Positions 35,020 through 47,170 of a stretch of 64,000 nt of DNA are shown piece after piece. Source of the stretch: Steromphala cineraria (Eukaryota; Mollusca; Gastropoda; Trochida; Trochidae); NCBI GenBank assembly GCA_916613615.1, contig OU744736.1, positions 12,907,724-12,971,723 of the forward strand, given 5' to 3'. Position numbers and translations under genes: made by a program. Position 1 is the stretch's first letter, and every line of letters starts with the position of its first letter. The notes under the pieces were generated by a model, which was given only the letters and a program-made list of their open reading frames with translations, searched no databases and was not told the origin of the DNA.

Positions 35020-35215
35020 CGAGGACAGTCACATCGGGGTTCATATTTTTCATATGATGCCATAGGGCAATATATCACTCTTTCTTTGTTACGTTATAAA
35101 CAATGTTCCAAATGACGTCACGGTACGCCTATGTCGTAAGGTTCTACAGGGACAAGCGGTTGTGCTGAGAAGTTGATATTGAGTATTTGCGCGACTATGA
35201 TAGTGGTTTACAATT
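35020..35215 (+). repeat. Dispersed repeat, copy 2 (partner at 11095)
   Basis: Ordered blocks shared with 11095-11310: CAGTCACATCGGGGTT, ATTTTTCATATGATGCC, AGGGCAA, ATCACT, TTTCTTTG, TATAAACAAT, ACGTCACGGT, CGCCTATG and TTGAGTATTTGC. A plus-strand open frame starting at 34915 runs into this repeat and is not a gene. Confidence 0.75.
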
Positions 35216-36130
35216 TACAAGGATGTATTCAAATGTTTGAGCAGTGATCCAGTGTCGACATCAGTGTAATGATATCACTGTTATGTCACCAACATTTTTC
35301 TCACAATATTGCCATATTTGACGTATAAGACCATTGTAGGGTGATTATTGAATACCTCAGAGATACTATCATGGTATTGCTTTGTTAGAAATATATCCGG
35401 AAACCTAAAATTGTTTAAATTCTATAAAAATGATCACAAAGACGTTACAAATGGTGTCCTCAAAATCGAAATGGTTTCTTAAAGCAAAATGATAACATCC
35501 CAATAATATTGTTTAACTAATAACCAATATTACCCATATCTTAAGCTTGGACATCAAACGGCATAGATATCTCACACGATCAGTTATTAAGCCTTATCTG
35601 TTACCAGGGATACCTTTAACAGATATTGGCTGGTCGCCATAGGCTCTGTGTATGTTTAGTTGAATCTTATTAAGAAGCTTTGTTCGCACTTATGCAGCCA
35701 CAAATTGTTCGTGCACATTCAGCGTATTAATGTTTCATTTATGATTCCTATCAGACTGTAACTCTCTATCTTGCTTCCGCTGTATGGGTTTAGTGCCTCA
35801 GGATCAAAGCAGGCCAAACACGGCACCTAGTTATACTAGTGCAAAAATATGATACCAATGGGGTCCTATCAGTCTGCCTTTCATGCCAAAGATAAAAATA
35901 TTTCTTTAGTTAATTGGATGGCGATGTTTACTGTATGCATGTCCGCGATTCCACAATCAGAGGGTGCAATCTTTTCAGCTTTTCAAAGCTGTGATTCCTG
36001 ACAGAGCTGAAGACAGATGATATGGACTGGAAATTGTTTAGTTGTTGGTAATGTCTTGGGACATTATTCGTCTCTCCTTTAATACTGGCCATTTGATGAT
36101 GTCTTTATCGAAGAAGACAAATGATGAGCG

Positions 36131-36142
36131 CAAGATGGCGGC
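36131..36142 (+). promoter_or_regulatory. YY1-type CAAGATGGCGGC motif
   Basis: An exact match to the core of the animal YY1 site (AAGATGGCGGC), in a locally CpG-containing patch of an otherwise AT-rich intron. A single motif; function is inferred only. Confidence 0.3.
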
Positions 36143-39100
36143 GAGGTTAACGCTGAAACGTTTATAGATCCCTTAGGCTTTATTATCATCTCTTCGTATG
36201 AGATACGTTTCAACAGAGGGGGAATTAATAACCTTATGTGAACTTTTTAGCAATTTGCTTTTAACCTTTGTTATTTTGAATTAATTTTTTGTCAAGTTTC
36301 CTTAGGTGATAATTTTCAAATGATTGGAACGGGGTTATGTTACCAAAGCATTTTCTTGTGAAAAGAAGTTGATTGGTTAAAAGCCAGGTTTTGATTGTAA
36401 CACACATGAATGGAAAATTTAACCCTCAGCCGTTACTACACAGCACATCTATTCGTTATCTCGTCGACATTAAAAATTGATTTTGAGACATGAACAGATG
36501 TTTATGATTGTTTCTGATTCATAACTAAAAGGTTAAATATCTTCACTTAAATGATAACGCAACCTTTTTCTCGCCTAGAGAAATCGATAAAAGAACTCAT
36601 GCCCCATGCCCACAATGCATTATATTTAAACATATTTAAAACTTGAAAACACTTAATTGATTTGACAAGTGTCTAAAACTGTTAGCAGTATTTATGAATA
36701 GCTCCCTTTGGGTATTCGTGGGCATTTACAAATGATTAAATATGAGTATTAAAGAAATGAATACCAATGATATAAAAACGTTTTGAAATAAACACAAATC
36801 CTTCCTACGTAAAAACAACCTCTATAACGATACTTAAAAATCAATATTGTCCGAGTTGTGATACTTTCCTTCTAAATGCATGTCACACCAAGCATCATAA
36901 ACGACGATGAAATACCGTTTACTTCAAAGCTTTTTGAGTCTGCAGTAAGTAGGAAGCGATTCGCAAATGTTCTACGCCAGATGGCATCATTAGAGACCAG
37001 CCAATAAAACACAAGAGACAATGTGTTCTGGATATCTGCTTTGGACCCACTACCAATTCCTGGAACAATCCATCTTACAAAACTGATAACAATATATATT
37101 CATATATATTATGAAATGACAATTACCATAACGCAGCAAGTGTAATCGTATTTTACTAATTTCAATATTCTTACATCAATTTTCGTTTCTTTATAAAAAA
37201 ACATAAAAGCAATAATAACGAAATATGATGCCATTTGTACATTGCAAGATGATCGAGAAATTGTCTGACACTAACAGTAACACTCCCAAACAAATTATAT
37301 TACATGATAGAAATACCTTGCTGAATATATTATCTTGGAATAAAATTGTTAATACAAGAATTAATATTGTGAAAATCGTTTTTCTATTGTATACTTTGCA
37401 AAATCTGTGTGTTTGGCTGCATGGTTACATTGTTTCCAATAGATTCTAAGTAAATATCAAACTATTAAAACTAATCTCCGTTTTGAATCTGAATAACCAC
37501 GTACATGTGTTGTCAATACTTTAAACAAGTGACTATGGTAACGATTACTGTGAAAACAAAGTATATTTTCAATTTAAATTCAAATAATTTCAATGCGTGT
37601 CAAACGTCCAATGTCTTATTTACTTCGTGATAACATTTCGTAAAATGATGGAACGTTCACTTCTTCGAGAAATATTTTCATGAAATGAAGTCGTGATCTA
37701 AAATTGAAATGAGAATTTAAACACCCTTTTACATAAAATAAAGAAGATCCGTGGCATAACGATGAGAATTTAAGCCTCTCAAAAGCCCCCAAGATGAATC
37801 GACTCAACGAAATGAATTACATTTTCCCTACTTCGTCATTACAGGGGACAAAAGAGTTTTGGAACTAAAATGTGCTGGCAAAAGATACCGATTCCATTTC
37901 TGTGAATTGTTCCCCATAACTGTTAGGTCACAGAGACGTGACTGCTTGTACATTACAATGTACCATAAAATATCATTAATGTTAGTGTCATTGTCGATTT
38001 TAAACCATTAGATAAAGTAAAGGTTATTTCCCAACTGAAGGTAGGAGATTTAGAAAAAAAGTTTTTCTAAATTATTGAGATAATTTCGATGCAGCTAAGG
38101 TATGTTAATTTCTCCTAGGGTAGTATTCTCTGTAACATTTAGTTAAGCATGTAGATTCAATTTACTATGTGGAAAATGACAAATATTTATTTAGCTCCAT
38201 TATTCTCTTTATGTCTAGGAGCACTTGGAACAAATTGCCTCGAATCCTTATTTTGGTATCAGTTCTTGTAATGTTATGGTCCTTATGTTATTGCCCCAAG
38301 GAAGAAAAATATTGGATAAAATATAGATGTCCCTGCTCGTAGAATAAGCATAATTTTGTTCTTGTTATAGCTCACAGTCATAAGATAGTTAGAGAAACAA
38401 TTTTCAAGGGACATAAAAAATAACATAAATGATATAGAAATGTATCGTATTTACGTCCTTGCTATCGTAAATTCTTGAAATTTACGAAGTTAACGTTTTT
38501 GAAATTGTTGTTTCTAAAAGAGTTTCTTAAACCTCGTTATGGAAGTTGACAAGCGTCCAATATATAATTATTTGAACGTTAATGGATTTCTATTTTTCGA
38601 CATTATCGAATTTCTTTAATCACGATCAATGTCAATGTTCAAATAAACTGAAAATGATATTTCGTCAAAGTGCACACTGGCCTGCAACATCAAACACAAA
38701 TTATCCCTAAAGCACTTATTGTTTTTCTGCATCTTGACAAAATAATTCAGTTACTTCATCTTTATTTAATAAGGCCTAACAAACATTGCCGCTAATGAAG
38801 GCATGCTATGCGGTTGCTGAGTATAAACAGACGATTATTGAGAATTTGGGAATTTAAATAAAATCCCATCAAGGAAGTCCCTGAATCACGCAACATGGTT
38901 TATGACGGTATTAGTGAATTAGACAAATGACAGTCTGCCAAAGGAATGTATACAAGAGTGATGATTGTAATATCTCTTGAGACTGAACATGTGATCCAAT
39001 GTTAGGTGCGTGCACTTTCATCGCATAAAATATTTTGGAAATGAGGAGGTCGTTATAAAGATTAAAACTGCACGTCCATGTACAATCAAGTCAGAATTGA

Positions 39101-39148
39101 GTATTGAGAATACACATGCCATATCGTTAAACATATTACACAAAACAT

Positions 39149-39345
39149 ATAAAGGGGCACTAGCATGTCCCTTCATGTTTTCAAGTTTTATTTCTTCAAA
39201 TTGTTAAATGGTGTCGATTGTTGCATCCTTAGATGATCGGACATCTCTGTTTTCAACCCTATTATCAGAATTCGAAGAAGAAATGATTAAGTATGCAATA
39301 AAAACTGCTGACTGCCATTTTAGTGTGAACACCTTTTTGCGCTAT
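39149..39345 (-). mobile_element. MITE family 1, copy 5 (decayed, inverted)
   Basis: It begins AAAGGGGCACTAGCATG and contains GCCATTTTAGTGTGAACACC, the inverted family hallmark, about 160 bases later. The other end is not recognisable. Confidence 0.65.
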
Positions 39346-41865
39346 GGGATATCGATTAACTAAGCTGAACCAAATTTGTACTTTCCTTTACTCACCATAA
39401 TGTGTAAAACGATTGCTTTGAAGGCTTTACTTCGTGAGATACATTTTCCACAAGAAACGTGCAACATTTACTTTTCGTCCACATTTGACACTATCAGAAA
39501 AGATATCATATCTTACTTATTACCTGCAATTATTGTTTCATATTGTAAAACCTATCGGTTTATAATCCGTTACACGTTCACATGTTATTGGGTGATACAT
39601 GTACGTGTAAGTTCTAGATGCCTCAACATTTCACACTTCAATATACATTCTGTCAAACATACATACTGACAAACATACATGCAACAGAAACCTACATAAT
39701 GTATTTGACCATCGCAATATAATATCTAAGGTATATCAAACATTGACAGAAGAAAAGCCATGTTGACTATCTAGAAATGTGTACAACCTACTGTTATTAT
39801 TCTTTAACAAAATGTAGTGAATAGTAAATAGCTTAACTACGTACTATCAAATTCAGTTGATTTGCAACCTTATAGTACCTAAATGACATCACGAACACAT
39901 TTTCACGTAGATTGATTGTACTACAGCCCTGTGAACTTTCAGTACAGGAAATAGATTGAATTGGAATTCATTTTATTAGTAACATTCTCATTGCTTTACC
40001 ATTTCACTTTTAAATGCCAAGATAAACTATTGATAATATCTTCTTTCATAAATAAGATTAACATTGCAATTGATTAGGTAAACGTGATTCAATGAAATAT
40101 TAAACCTTTCCTTAATTCTTATCAACATTTTCTCAATTTAAAGCTGATGGTTGTTTCAAACATGATAACCAATACAAGTAATTGCACGTTTACGATCACG
40201 TGACATAAATGAACATGCTACCACGTGACAGGAAGTACGACAAATTCAACGGAAATTGAAAATCGAGGTTGGTTATAGACATTAGAATCACGAGTGAGGA
40301 ATTGCAAATTGTCTTACTTTAAGGATAAAAATGAGACTTAAGTAAAGCAGAATCTACATGAAAACTAAGACAAGGCAAGTTCAAATTAGCCAATTAGTGG
40401 TAGTACATTTGTGTGCCGGAAGTGTTGCAGAGTAGTAGGAGGTGAAAGCGAGAAGACGGTCCCATGAGATATGGCACCGTAACACATTTCAGATATAAAC
40501 TCAGGTTCTTGTAACTATAATGTCGAGAGAAACATCCCTACAAGTATCTCAGCCTTGTACCATATATTTTCAAACAGGTTTAATTACGTTCTCCCCAAGC
40601 TCAAAGTCTCACCTATTATCTGTTTGCAGATTCCGAACTGGAGGCGAAGCTGATGCGATTAAAAGACAAGTTAGTTTCAAACTAATTATTGTCACTTTGA
40701 GAGGAGATGCCTTCTGCCCAGGGTTACTCTCTTCTCCCCTTCATATCACGTCTAATTAGAAGAGACAGCATAACACCTCGTCCCGGGCCTTCAGCGCTTG
40801 TAGCTAGCTGGGTCAGATGACAACAACTTTACATTGATATGTTTGAGTTACAGCTTTGTCTTTACAGTCCTAATCATCAGGAGTTGCGTCATGTTGAAGG
40901 AAAAACGAGATGACAGAACAAGAGACCCAGAGGTATCAATCCTCTTAAGAAGGCCCCAAAGAACAAACAAATCTCATTTTCAATGACCTTTTGTATCTAT
41001 GTACACCTGGTGGGGGAAATTGGGCCACGCTTTGAATCAAAGTCAAATTTTAGATCTTTGTAATTCGTGCCTCTAAGCAAGCCAGGGTTGACCTTGAGGT
41101 CAATCGATTGTATTGATATATTTCTTCAACTAGCACTATTCAATATTCGTTACTTAAGTTTATTCATATTTTTGACCACCCTTGGCAGATATTATATATA
41201 TATATTTCTTAAGGTTTAAATTTAAAGATATATTAATTGAGGGATTATTATAGTTTACTATGTGTAGTATACAGAGGTAGTCACTTAGGAATAATTACTT
41301 AGTACTTGTTTAAGGTTTAGGGTTTTTGGACGTTTTTTTATACTAGTGAAGCATTTTATCGATGGACTAAAGTTCTTGAAACTCAACTTACAAATATCAT
41401 GTTGATATAAGTATTCCCATTATATAATAACGGGAAGATGACAAACATGAGTGTGACCAAAAAATTCTTTCCCATGAAAAGTGTTCAACAAAAACCTAAA
41501 TGTCAACGATTTCGATCCAAATAAACAAAAGGAAAGAATAAACAAGGCAGCAACAACAATTCTATAATGAGGCTGACAAGTTTCTGTAGGCAAATCATCA
41601 CGGAGGCTGGAATTATCTGCAACTAAATATTGGTTATCGTGATTAAACGTTAAGGAGGTCCTGTAAATTACTTTAATGACTGTTAATTTCCTGTGAGACA
41701 ATGCTCGGGGATGACATACTTGCGTCGGTCAACTTGAGTGGCCAGTCCAAACTTCGTGTTTACTATGACCACACATTGAACACCAGATGGCATTATTCAA
41801 GCATAGCCAATAAACATCAAGTGTCTGAACTGTGTATCATTATCAGATGATTTACAGTGCTGATG

Positions 41866-42385
41866 TTTGCTTGCATATCTTGATTGTAGCAATAGTACTA
41901 TCAGTAGTAGTTTTGACGTTGGTGTTGTTATTGGCGTTGGTCGAGGTAGTAGTCGTAGTAGTCCAGATAAAAGCATTTTTGTTAATGTGGTATATAAAGT
42001 GATAAATAAATATTGCAGTGGTAATGATTGCTTTCATATCTTGGTTGTAACAATAGTAGCAATAGTAGTAGTAGTAGTAGCAATAGAGCAATAGTAGCAA
42101 TAGTAGTAGCAGAGTTGTTTTCATGTTGGTGTTGTTATTGGCGTTGGTCGAGGTAGTAGTCGTAGTCGTAGTAGTAGTAGTTGTTGTAGTAGTAGTGCAG
42201 ATAACATAATTCGTTTTGTTATTGTAACAGAGGAAGTGAAAAAACAAACATTTATCAAGATAACAAATTGTTGTAGAGGAACCGTTGTTAAAGTAACTGT
42301 TGTCCTCTATGATAGCAAAATAATAGTAGTAGTAGTAGTAGTAGCAGTAGTTTTGATGTTGGTGTTGGTATTGGCGTTTGTCGAG

Positions 42386-42442
<57 letters not shown>

Positions 42443-42450
42443 ATGGAGTT
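41866..42450. repeat. TAG microsatellites with triplicated flanking block
   Basis: Three (TAG)n tracts (near 41950, 42060-42200 and 42325-42445) are each associated with a block reading GTTGGTGTTGTTATTGGCG then TTGGTCGAGGTAGTAG (about 41919, 42125 and 42357). The first two copies also share TTTGCTTGCATATCTTG / TTGCTTTCATATCTTG. Segment duplication followed by TAG expansion explains it. The poly-Val and poly-Thr frames here are artefacts. Confidence 0.88.
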
Positions 42451-43125
42451 ACACTAACTGTTCGTTATTGTGGTAGAGAAAGTGATACTGTTTATTATGA
42501 AAATAACCGTTGTCTTTGATGTTGACGTACGTATAAGAATTAGTTGTACATGTAACACTAACCGATATCTATTCATGATATGAAACATAAGGTAGCATTA
42601 ACCGTAAACAAGTTTGACGCATTTCAGTTTTGCAAAGTTTTGCTGCAGCCACTGTTGTCATCGCAAATCGCTTTATTGAACCTTCTTGAGCAAAGTCCTT
42701 GTGCGACATATCAAACTTTATTCAAAGTGTTTCATCGGTTGTTTAACTTGTTTTACAGTTACTGTAGTTATAATGTTTCTTGCTTCCATTATCTCACTTC
42801 TCTACTAATATAACTTGTTTTTTTATGGTTTACATTTGTTTTGTAATTGCTTGTAAAGAACCAAAATCGTTCGAATTGTAACGGTTTTCTTAAAACCATA
42901 ATATTGCATTTGCATACACGAGGAGACGCATAGTCTAATTGGAAAATACTTTTACACTTCCAAAAATTTATTTTCTCCAAACAAATTATCGAAAGTTTTT
43001 TGTACAATGCTTTCACTTAAGATTCGTTATTAGTTATTGGTTATAGAAGAATTATGATTAAACAAAGGATATTACCCAAACCTAAAGAAGAGTTCCAATT
43101 GCATTTCCCTTTATCCTGTTCTTGT

Positions 43126-43227
43126 ATACTCATCAAAATAAGTCAAGGACCACCCTCATTTCAATTACGATTCCAATGTATCATTTAAGGATCCATAGAA
43201 CAGGGTGGTCCTCATTGTGTTGAGTAT
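43126..43227. mobile_element. Small inverted-repeat element, ATACTCA...GGACCACCCT
   Basis: The left end runs ATACTCATCAAAATAAGTCAAGGACCACCCT in separate blocks; the right end (inverted) reads ATACTCAACACAATGAGGACCACCCT. The arms are 26-31 bases with indels around a 45-base centre. No target duplication is clear. Probably an old MITE. Confidence 0.65.
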
Positions 43228-45689
43228 TCGTTACTTTTACCCCATTTGCTCAAATTGTATCGGTAGCTCTGATTCCTCTATCCTTTCTATCTCACCCCTT
43301 GTCGTCAGACAGAGGGTACTACTGATGATTTCAAGTCATACATGAACACCACAATTACCAAATAGAGGCCCAATTTCAACCCTGCTCTGAACTTAAAAGG
43401 GTACTATGGTTGTTAATAGATCACCATATTTTATTACATGGAGACTACAAGGCTACAAGAGTACGTAGGTGCTAGTTCGGGTTTCTGTCAGCATCAGACA
43501 TCCGCTAAGTGGCTATGATTATATCTCATCAAATCCAATATAAGTGGTCGTGTATTGGAATTATATGTTTTCTTAAAACATCATACACTGTACGTCCCTT
43601 ATATTTATTAGATATAAGTGCTGGTAGAAGTTTCGAGAGCTAGTTTGCATGATACCTATACCGCACAGAAATCAATTATCAGTAAAATCTAAGGCAATAT
43701 TTATGACTATCAGACCTAATTGTAGCATTTATCATGATTGTAGTCATCAGTCTGTCAGTCGCCAGGACTCGGCCTTTTAGGAAATGACTTTCCCAAATAT
43801 TCTCCGTGTTATTACAAGGTATGCGCAAAACTGCTAAGCAAATCATTCATACTTAATTGTAGTAATGTACACCCTAATCCTAACAATTTCAAATTAGAGT
43901 TAATCGTAATTAGAACTATGATGCATCTCGTCATACAAATGGTTTTATTTCCTGTAACCAAATGATAATATTGATATATTTCGTTCGGAATTCGCTGGCT
44001 TGTTTTTGTTATAGTCTAGACAGCGATCGACTACCTCAATTTTGCAATTGACAAGCCCTAAGTGAAATGCATACCAGGGCTTAATCCTGAATTTCACTTT
44101 TGCCGCTCCCCGGAAATCTGTTCAGGTAGCTAGATTAGGCAATTAATCTCAATAGATTTCTAAATGAGACGTAACATACATGATAACGATTCGAGTGCTT
44201 TGCTGGTATGGCTTGTTCGTTCTCATAACAATTGCATTTCTATTTCTAGACTTAAAAGGATAGTTTATTAATGTGCAAAATGTTATTTGGCTTACATCAG
44301 AGACACGTACGCCGGTAGCGTAACTTGTTTTATGATGCAATACTTTGAATTCTACACTCAGAGGCGAAAGAAATGATACCATAAAAATACAAGATATTTC
44401 AATCCTCATTAACATATGTTCCTTATGTCTTCAGAAGTAAGTAAATTAACCTGTCAATTTTGTTTGTGAAAACACGCCTTTTAAGTAGTCATCGTTAATT
44501 TAATCTCATTAACTAGACAAGATAGAGATTTTTTTCGCTTATTTCCTGTCGACCAAAGTAAATATACGTTCAACTTACCAAAATCATTTTTTATGTAGAT
44601 TACGTCTTATATTAACTAAATTTCTTATAAATTGCAAATTAGCTAGCACAAAAACACTTCTAAGCTATGTAGGAATAAAGTTTATATGGACAGACATGTT
44701 GATGTTTTCAGTTAAGAATTTCTTTCTAACAATTCGTCTATAAGAGGGATTCAATGTCGTCTGCCTCTCTGACAACAACGTTCTGTTTTAAAACTCGCTG
44801 GAAAAGGTTGTACCGTTTCTTTTGCCACTGAGTATATTGATTGATCATCAGCAAAAGGTTTGGTTTGAATGTTATACCAATTCTGCTATAATTTGCGGTG
44901 ATTCTTGCATTCCATGGTGTTAGTCGTCAAAAGATTAGTAACGAACAAAAACTGGAGAGAGAGGTTCGTCTGACAAATACTTTCGTCATGAACTTTCAAT
45001 TTCAGTTATCAGTTAAAACGGTACTTGTCTAATATAGAGCGATCTTATTTCGGGTACTGTCCATGGAGACAAATGACGACCATTTGTCCACAACTATAAA
45101 TTTTCTATGCAATTAAGGTCCGGGTGATCATCAATTTCCACGTCACATAATTAATAGCATTCATATATCTGATGATGTGACATTATCGTATTCAAACAAT
45201 AATCATCCTTTCGATACCCATCTATAACATTTTATCAATGTCATACACTCTTTTTTTTATTTAAACTCATTTTGGACTCTATTTCCTTTATCATAAAATT
45301 TGATAGATGAAATAATCATTGAGTTATCAAGTCTGTATTCTAGAATTTTGAAAGGAGCAAAAAAGTTACGAAGAATGTGCACTTAGTAAATCCAAACCAA
45401 AGAATTTCAACAATAACTTTCACTACTTGTTAAGACTGCTTCGATGACACGGTGACATTTATTCACTCTTAATTTCCCAAAATGATAGATCTAAAAGCAA
45501 GAAGATCTTATTGCTGTTATTTCAAAGGCACGCTATTTTCAATTCATGAAAGACATTTTCTCTGACTCTGGTGAGAATCATTTCACCAATATTACAACGC
45601 TTATTATGCGCCTATAACATAATTTCGAAAAAGCCAAATTTGCTCTGAGCGGAAATACATCATGAGTAGGACTAAATGGCCAAATAGTT

Positions 45690-46090
45690 TTTGCCATGGG
45701 TCATGCCGGTAATTCTCTTATGGATAGTTTTGCAAGATATGGGCTTGTATTCTTTCCAAGTGGAGCATATTCGTTGCTAATGTTCAGAAAAGGAGAAGCA
45801 TTTAAAATCAAATAATGCCAAAAAGAAGCATTTTGCCTCATGATGAAAGCAACATGGTTACCCTGAGACCTTGATGCATCGGATGAATAAATTCCTTTTA
45901 ACAAAGATATAACCATGAATGTCATGTTTTTTCTTCTCGCACTGTATAATGTTGTTGAATGCAATGATGAAGGATCATGTTGAAGGCCATGTCACAACAA
46001 TGGAAAATCATTGATGACTCCCACCATCCACGTTCTACATGTTCATTACAGCAGCACCATTCACGTCATACAGATGATGATGAGTTTTTT
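45690..46090 (+). pseudogene. Coding-like remnant, family unknown
   Basis: Plus-strand frames separated by stops read MGHAGNSLMDSFARYGLVFF, then (about 45990-46090) MSQQWKIIDDSHH continuing to HHSRHTDDDEFFV and a stop. The opposite strand has an 87-codon frame (45701-45964). Composition is more protein-like than the surroundings, but no family or splice structure is recognised. It may be a decayed gene or element, or chance. Confidence 0.2.
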
Positions 46091-46948
46091 GTATAGTTAG
46101 TTTGTTGCAAATAACATGACATTTGTGTATATATTGTTATGAGTTCAGTTATATTTAGCACAGCAAATGTGTAGATTTGTGGTGACTTGTAAATGTATTA
46201 GCGGTGTTTTTTTCAACTTTGACAAACGTATTTTAAAATATATACTTTTGTTGTGATTACATGTACATTTTTTTATTTCATGCATTTGTTGACAAAAGTA
46301 TCATGTCTTTTTCAAAAATTGTGTCTGTATTTCAATAACTTTACATCGAAAGACCAAACTTTGGGATATAGTATTTCAGGTTATTAATATTGTTGTGTTT
46401 GAAATCAGCTAACGTACTACTTTTTACAAGCACAATAATTGCATTTTATGAAAACGGTAATCTCCTTCTTAACAAAATCCTAAGCTGCATTTCTTTCTGT
46501 TTCGGTATGTTAAGTATATTGAAGTAAGCTAGCCTTGAGGCAATTTATAAATACAGGACACAGTTATGTCACATTTCGATATTTCTTCATCGAAAGGTAT
46601 TATAAATTATAGAATTCAGCATAAAATAGGGCATTAACATTATAAAAAGGCAAACACAAAAAATTAAAATGATCATCCCCTGTCTAAAAATCGCAAGATG
46701 CCTGAATTAAAAAAAAACAAGTCAAGAATAACTCATGTCCTTTGGCTAAGCATTCTTTCCTCAATCTGAATTTGCGAGAAATTATTCTAATGGAGCCCAA
46801 AAGAGGAATGACGTCATAGGGTGTAATGTCGTAGGCTTGTCTAATAAAAACATTCGACTTTTAGATTAATGTTAAACGAATTTTTAATACGATTTCAATT
46901 ATTTCAGTAAATCAAATCTATTATACATTACTTTACATGTACATGCAC

Positions 46949-47170
46949 GGGGAAGTAGCTCAGTTGGTAGAGCGTCCGCTCTTCATTCGGAAGGTCGGGG
47001 TTCGATTCCAGGCCGCGTCTTACCAAAAGACGTCGGGGATTCTACCTTGCTTGTCCCTCAGCATTTAAGAATCGAACGTCGACTGCAGGGTGCCATGATC
47101 ACGAAAATTTCCGGATTTACTATATTATGAGGACAATAAAGAACTATTATTGTTATCATTGTCATTATTA
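46949..47170 (+). mobile_element. tRNA-derived SINE
   Basis: The head is tRNA-like: box A TAGCTCAGTTGG and box B GGTTCGATTCC are correctly spaced, but the acceptor ends do not pair, so it is not a functional tRNA. The body continues GGCCGCGTCTTACCAAAAGA, then ATTCTACCTTGCTTGTCCCT, and ends in an ATT-rich tail (ACTATTATTGTTATCATTG). The GGCCGCGTC-ACCAAA-GACG junction is familiar from molluscan SINEs. No clear target duplication. Confidence 0.85.

Noticed and set aside
34915..35115. Signal-peptide-like open frame (MFILLLLLFTYF)
   Set aside because: It runs into the dispersed repeat at 35020 and has no donor or partner exon.
41852..42457. Poly-Thr and poly-Val frames
   Set aside because: Products of TAG/TAC microsatellites.
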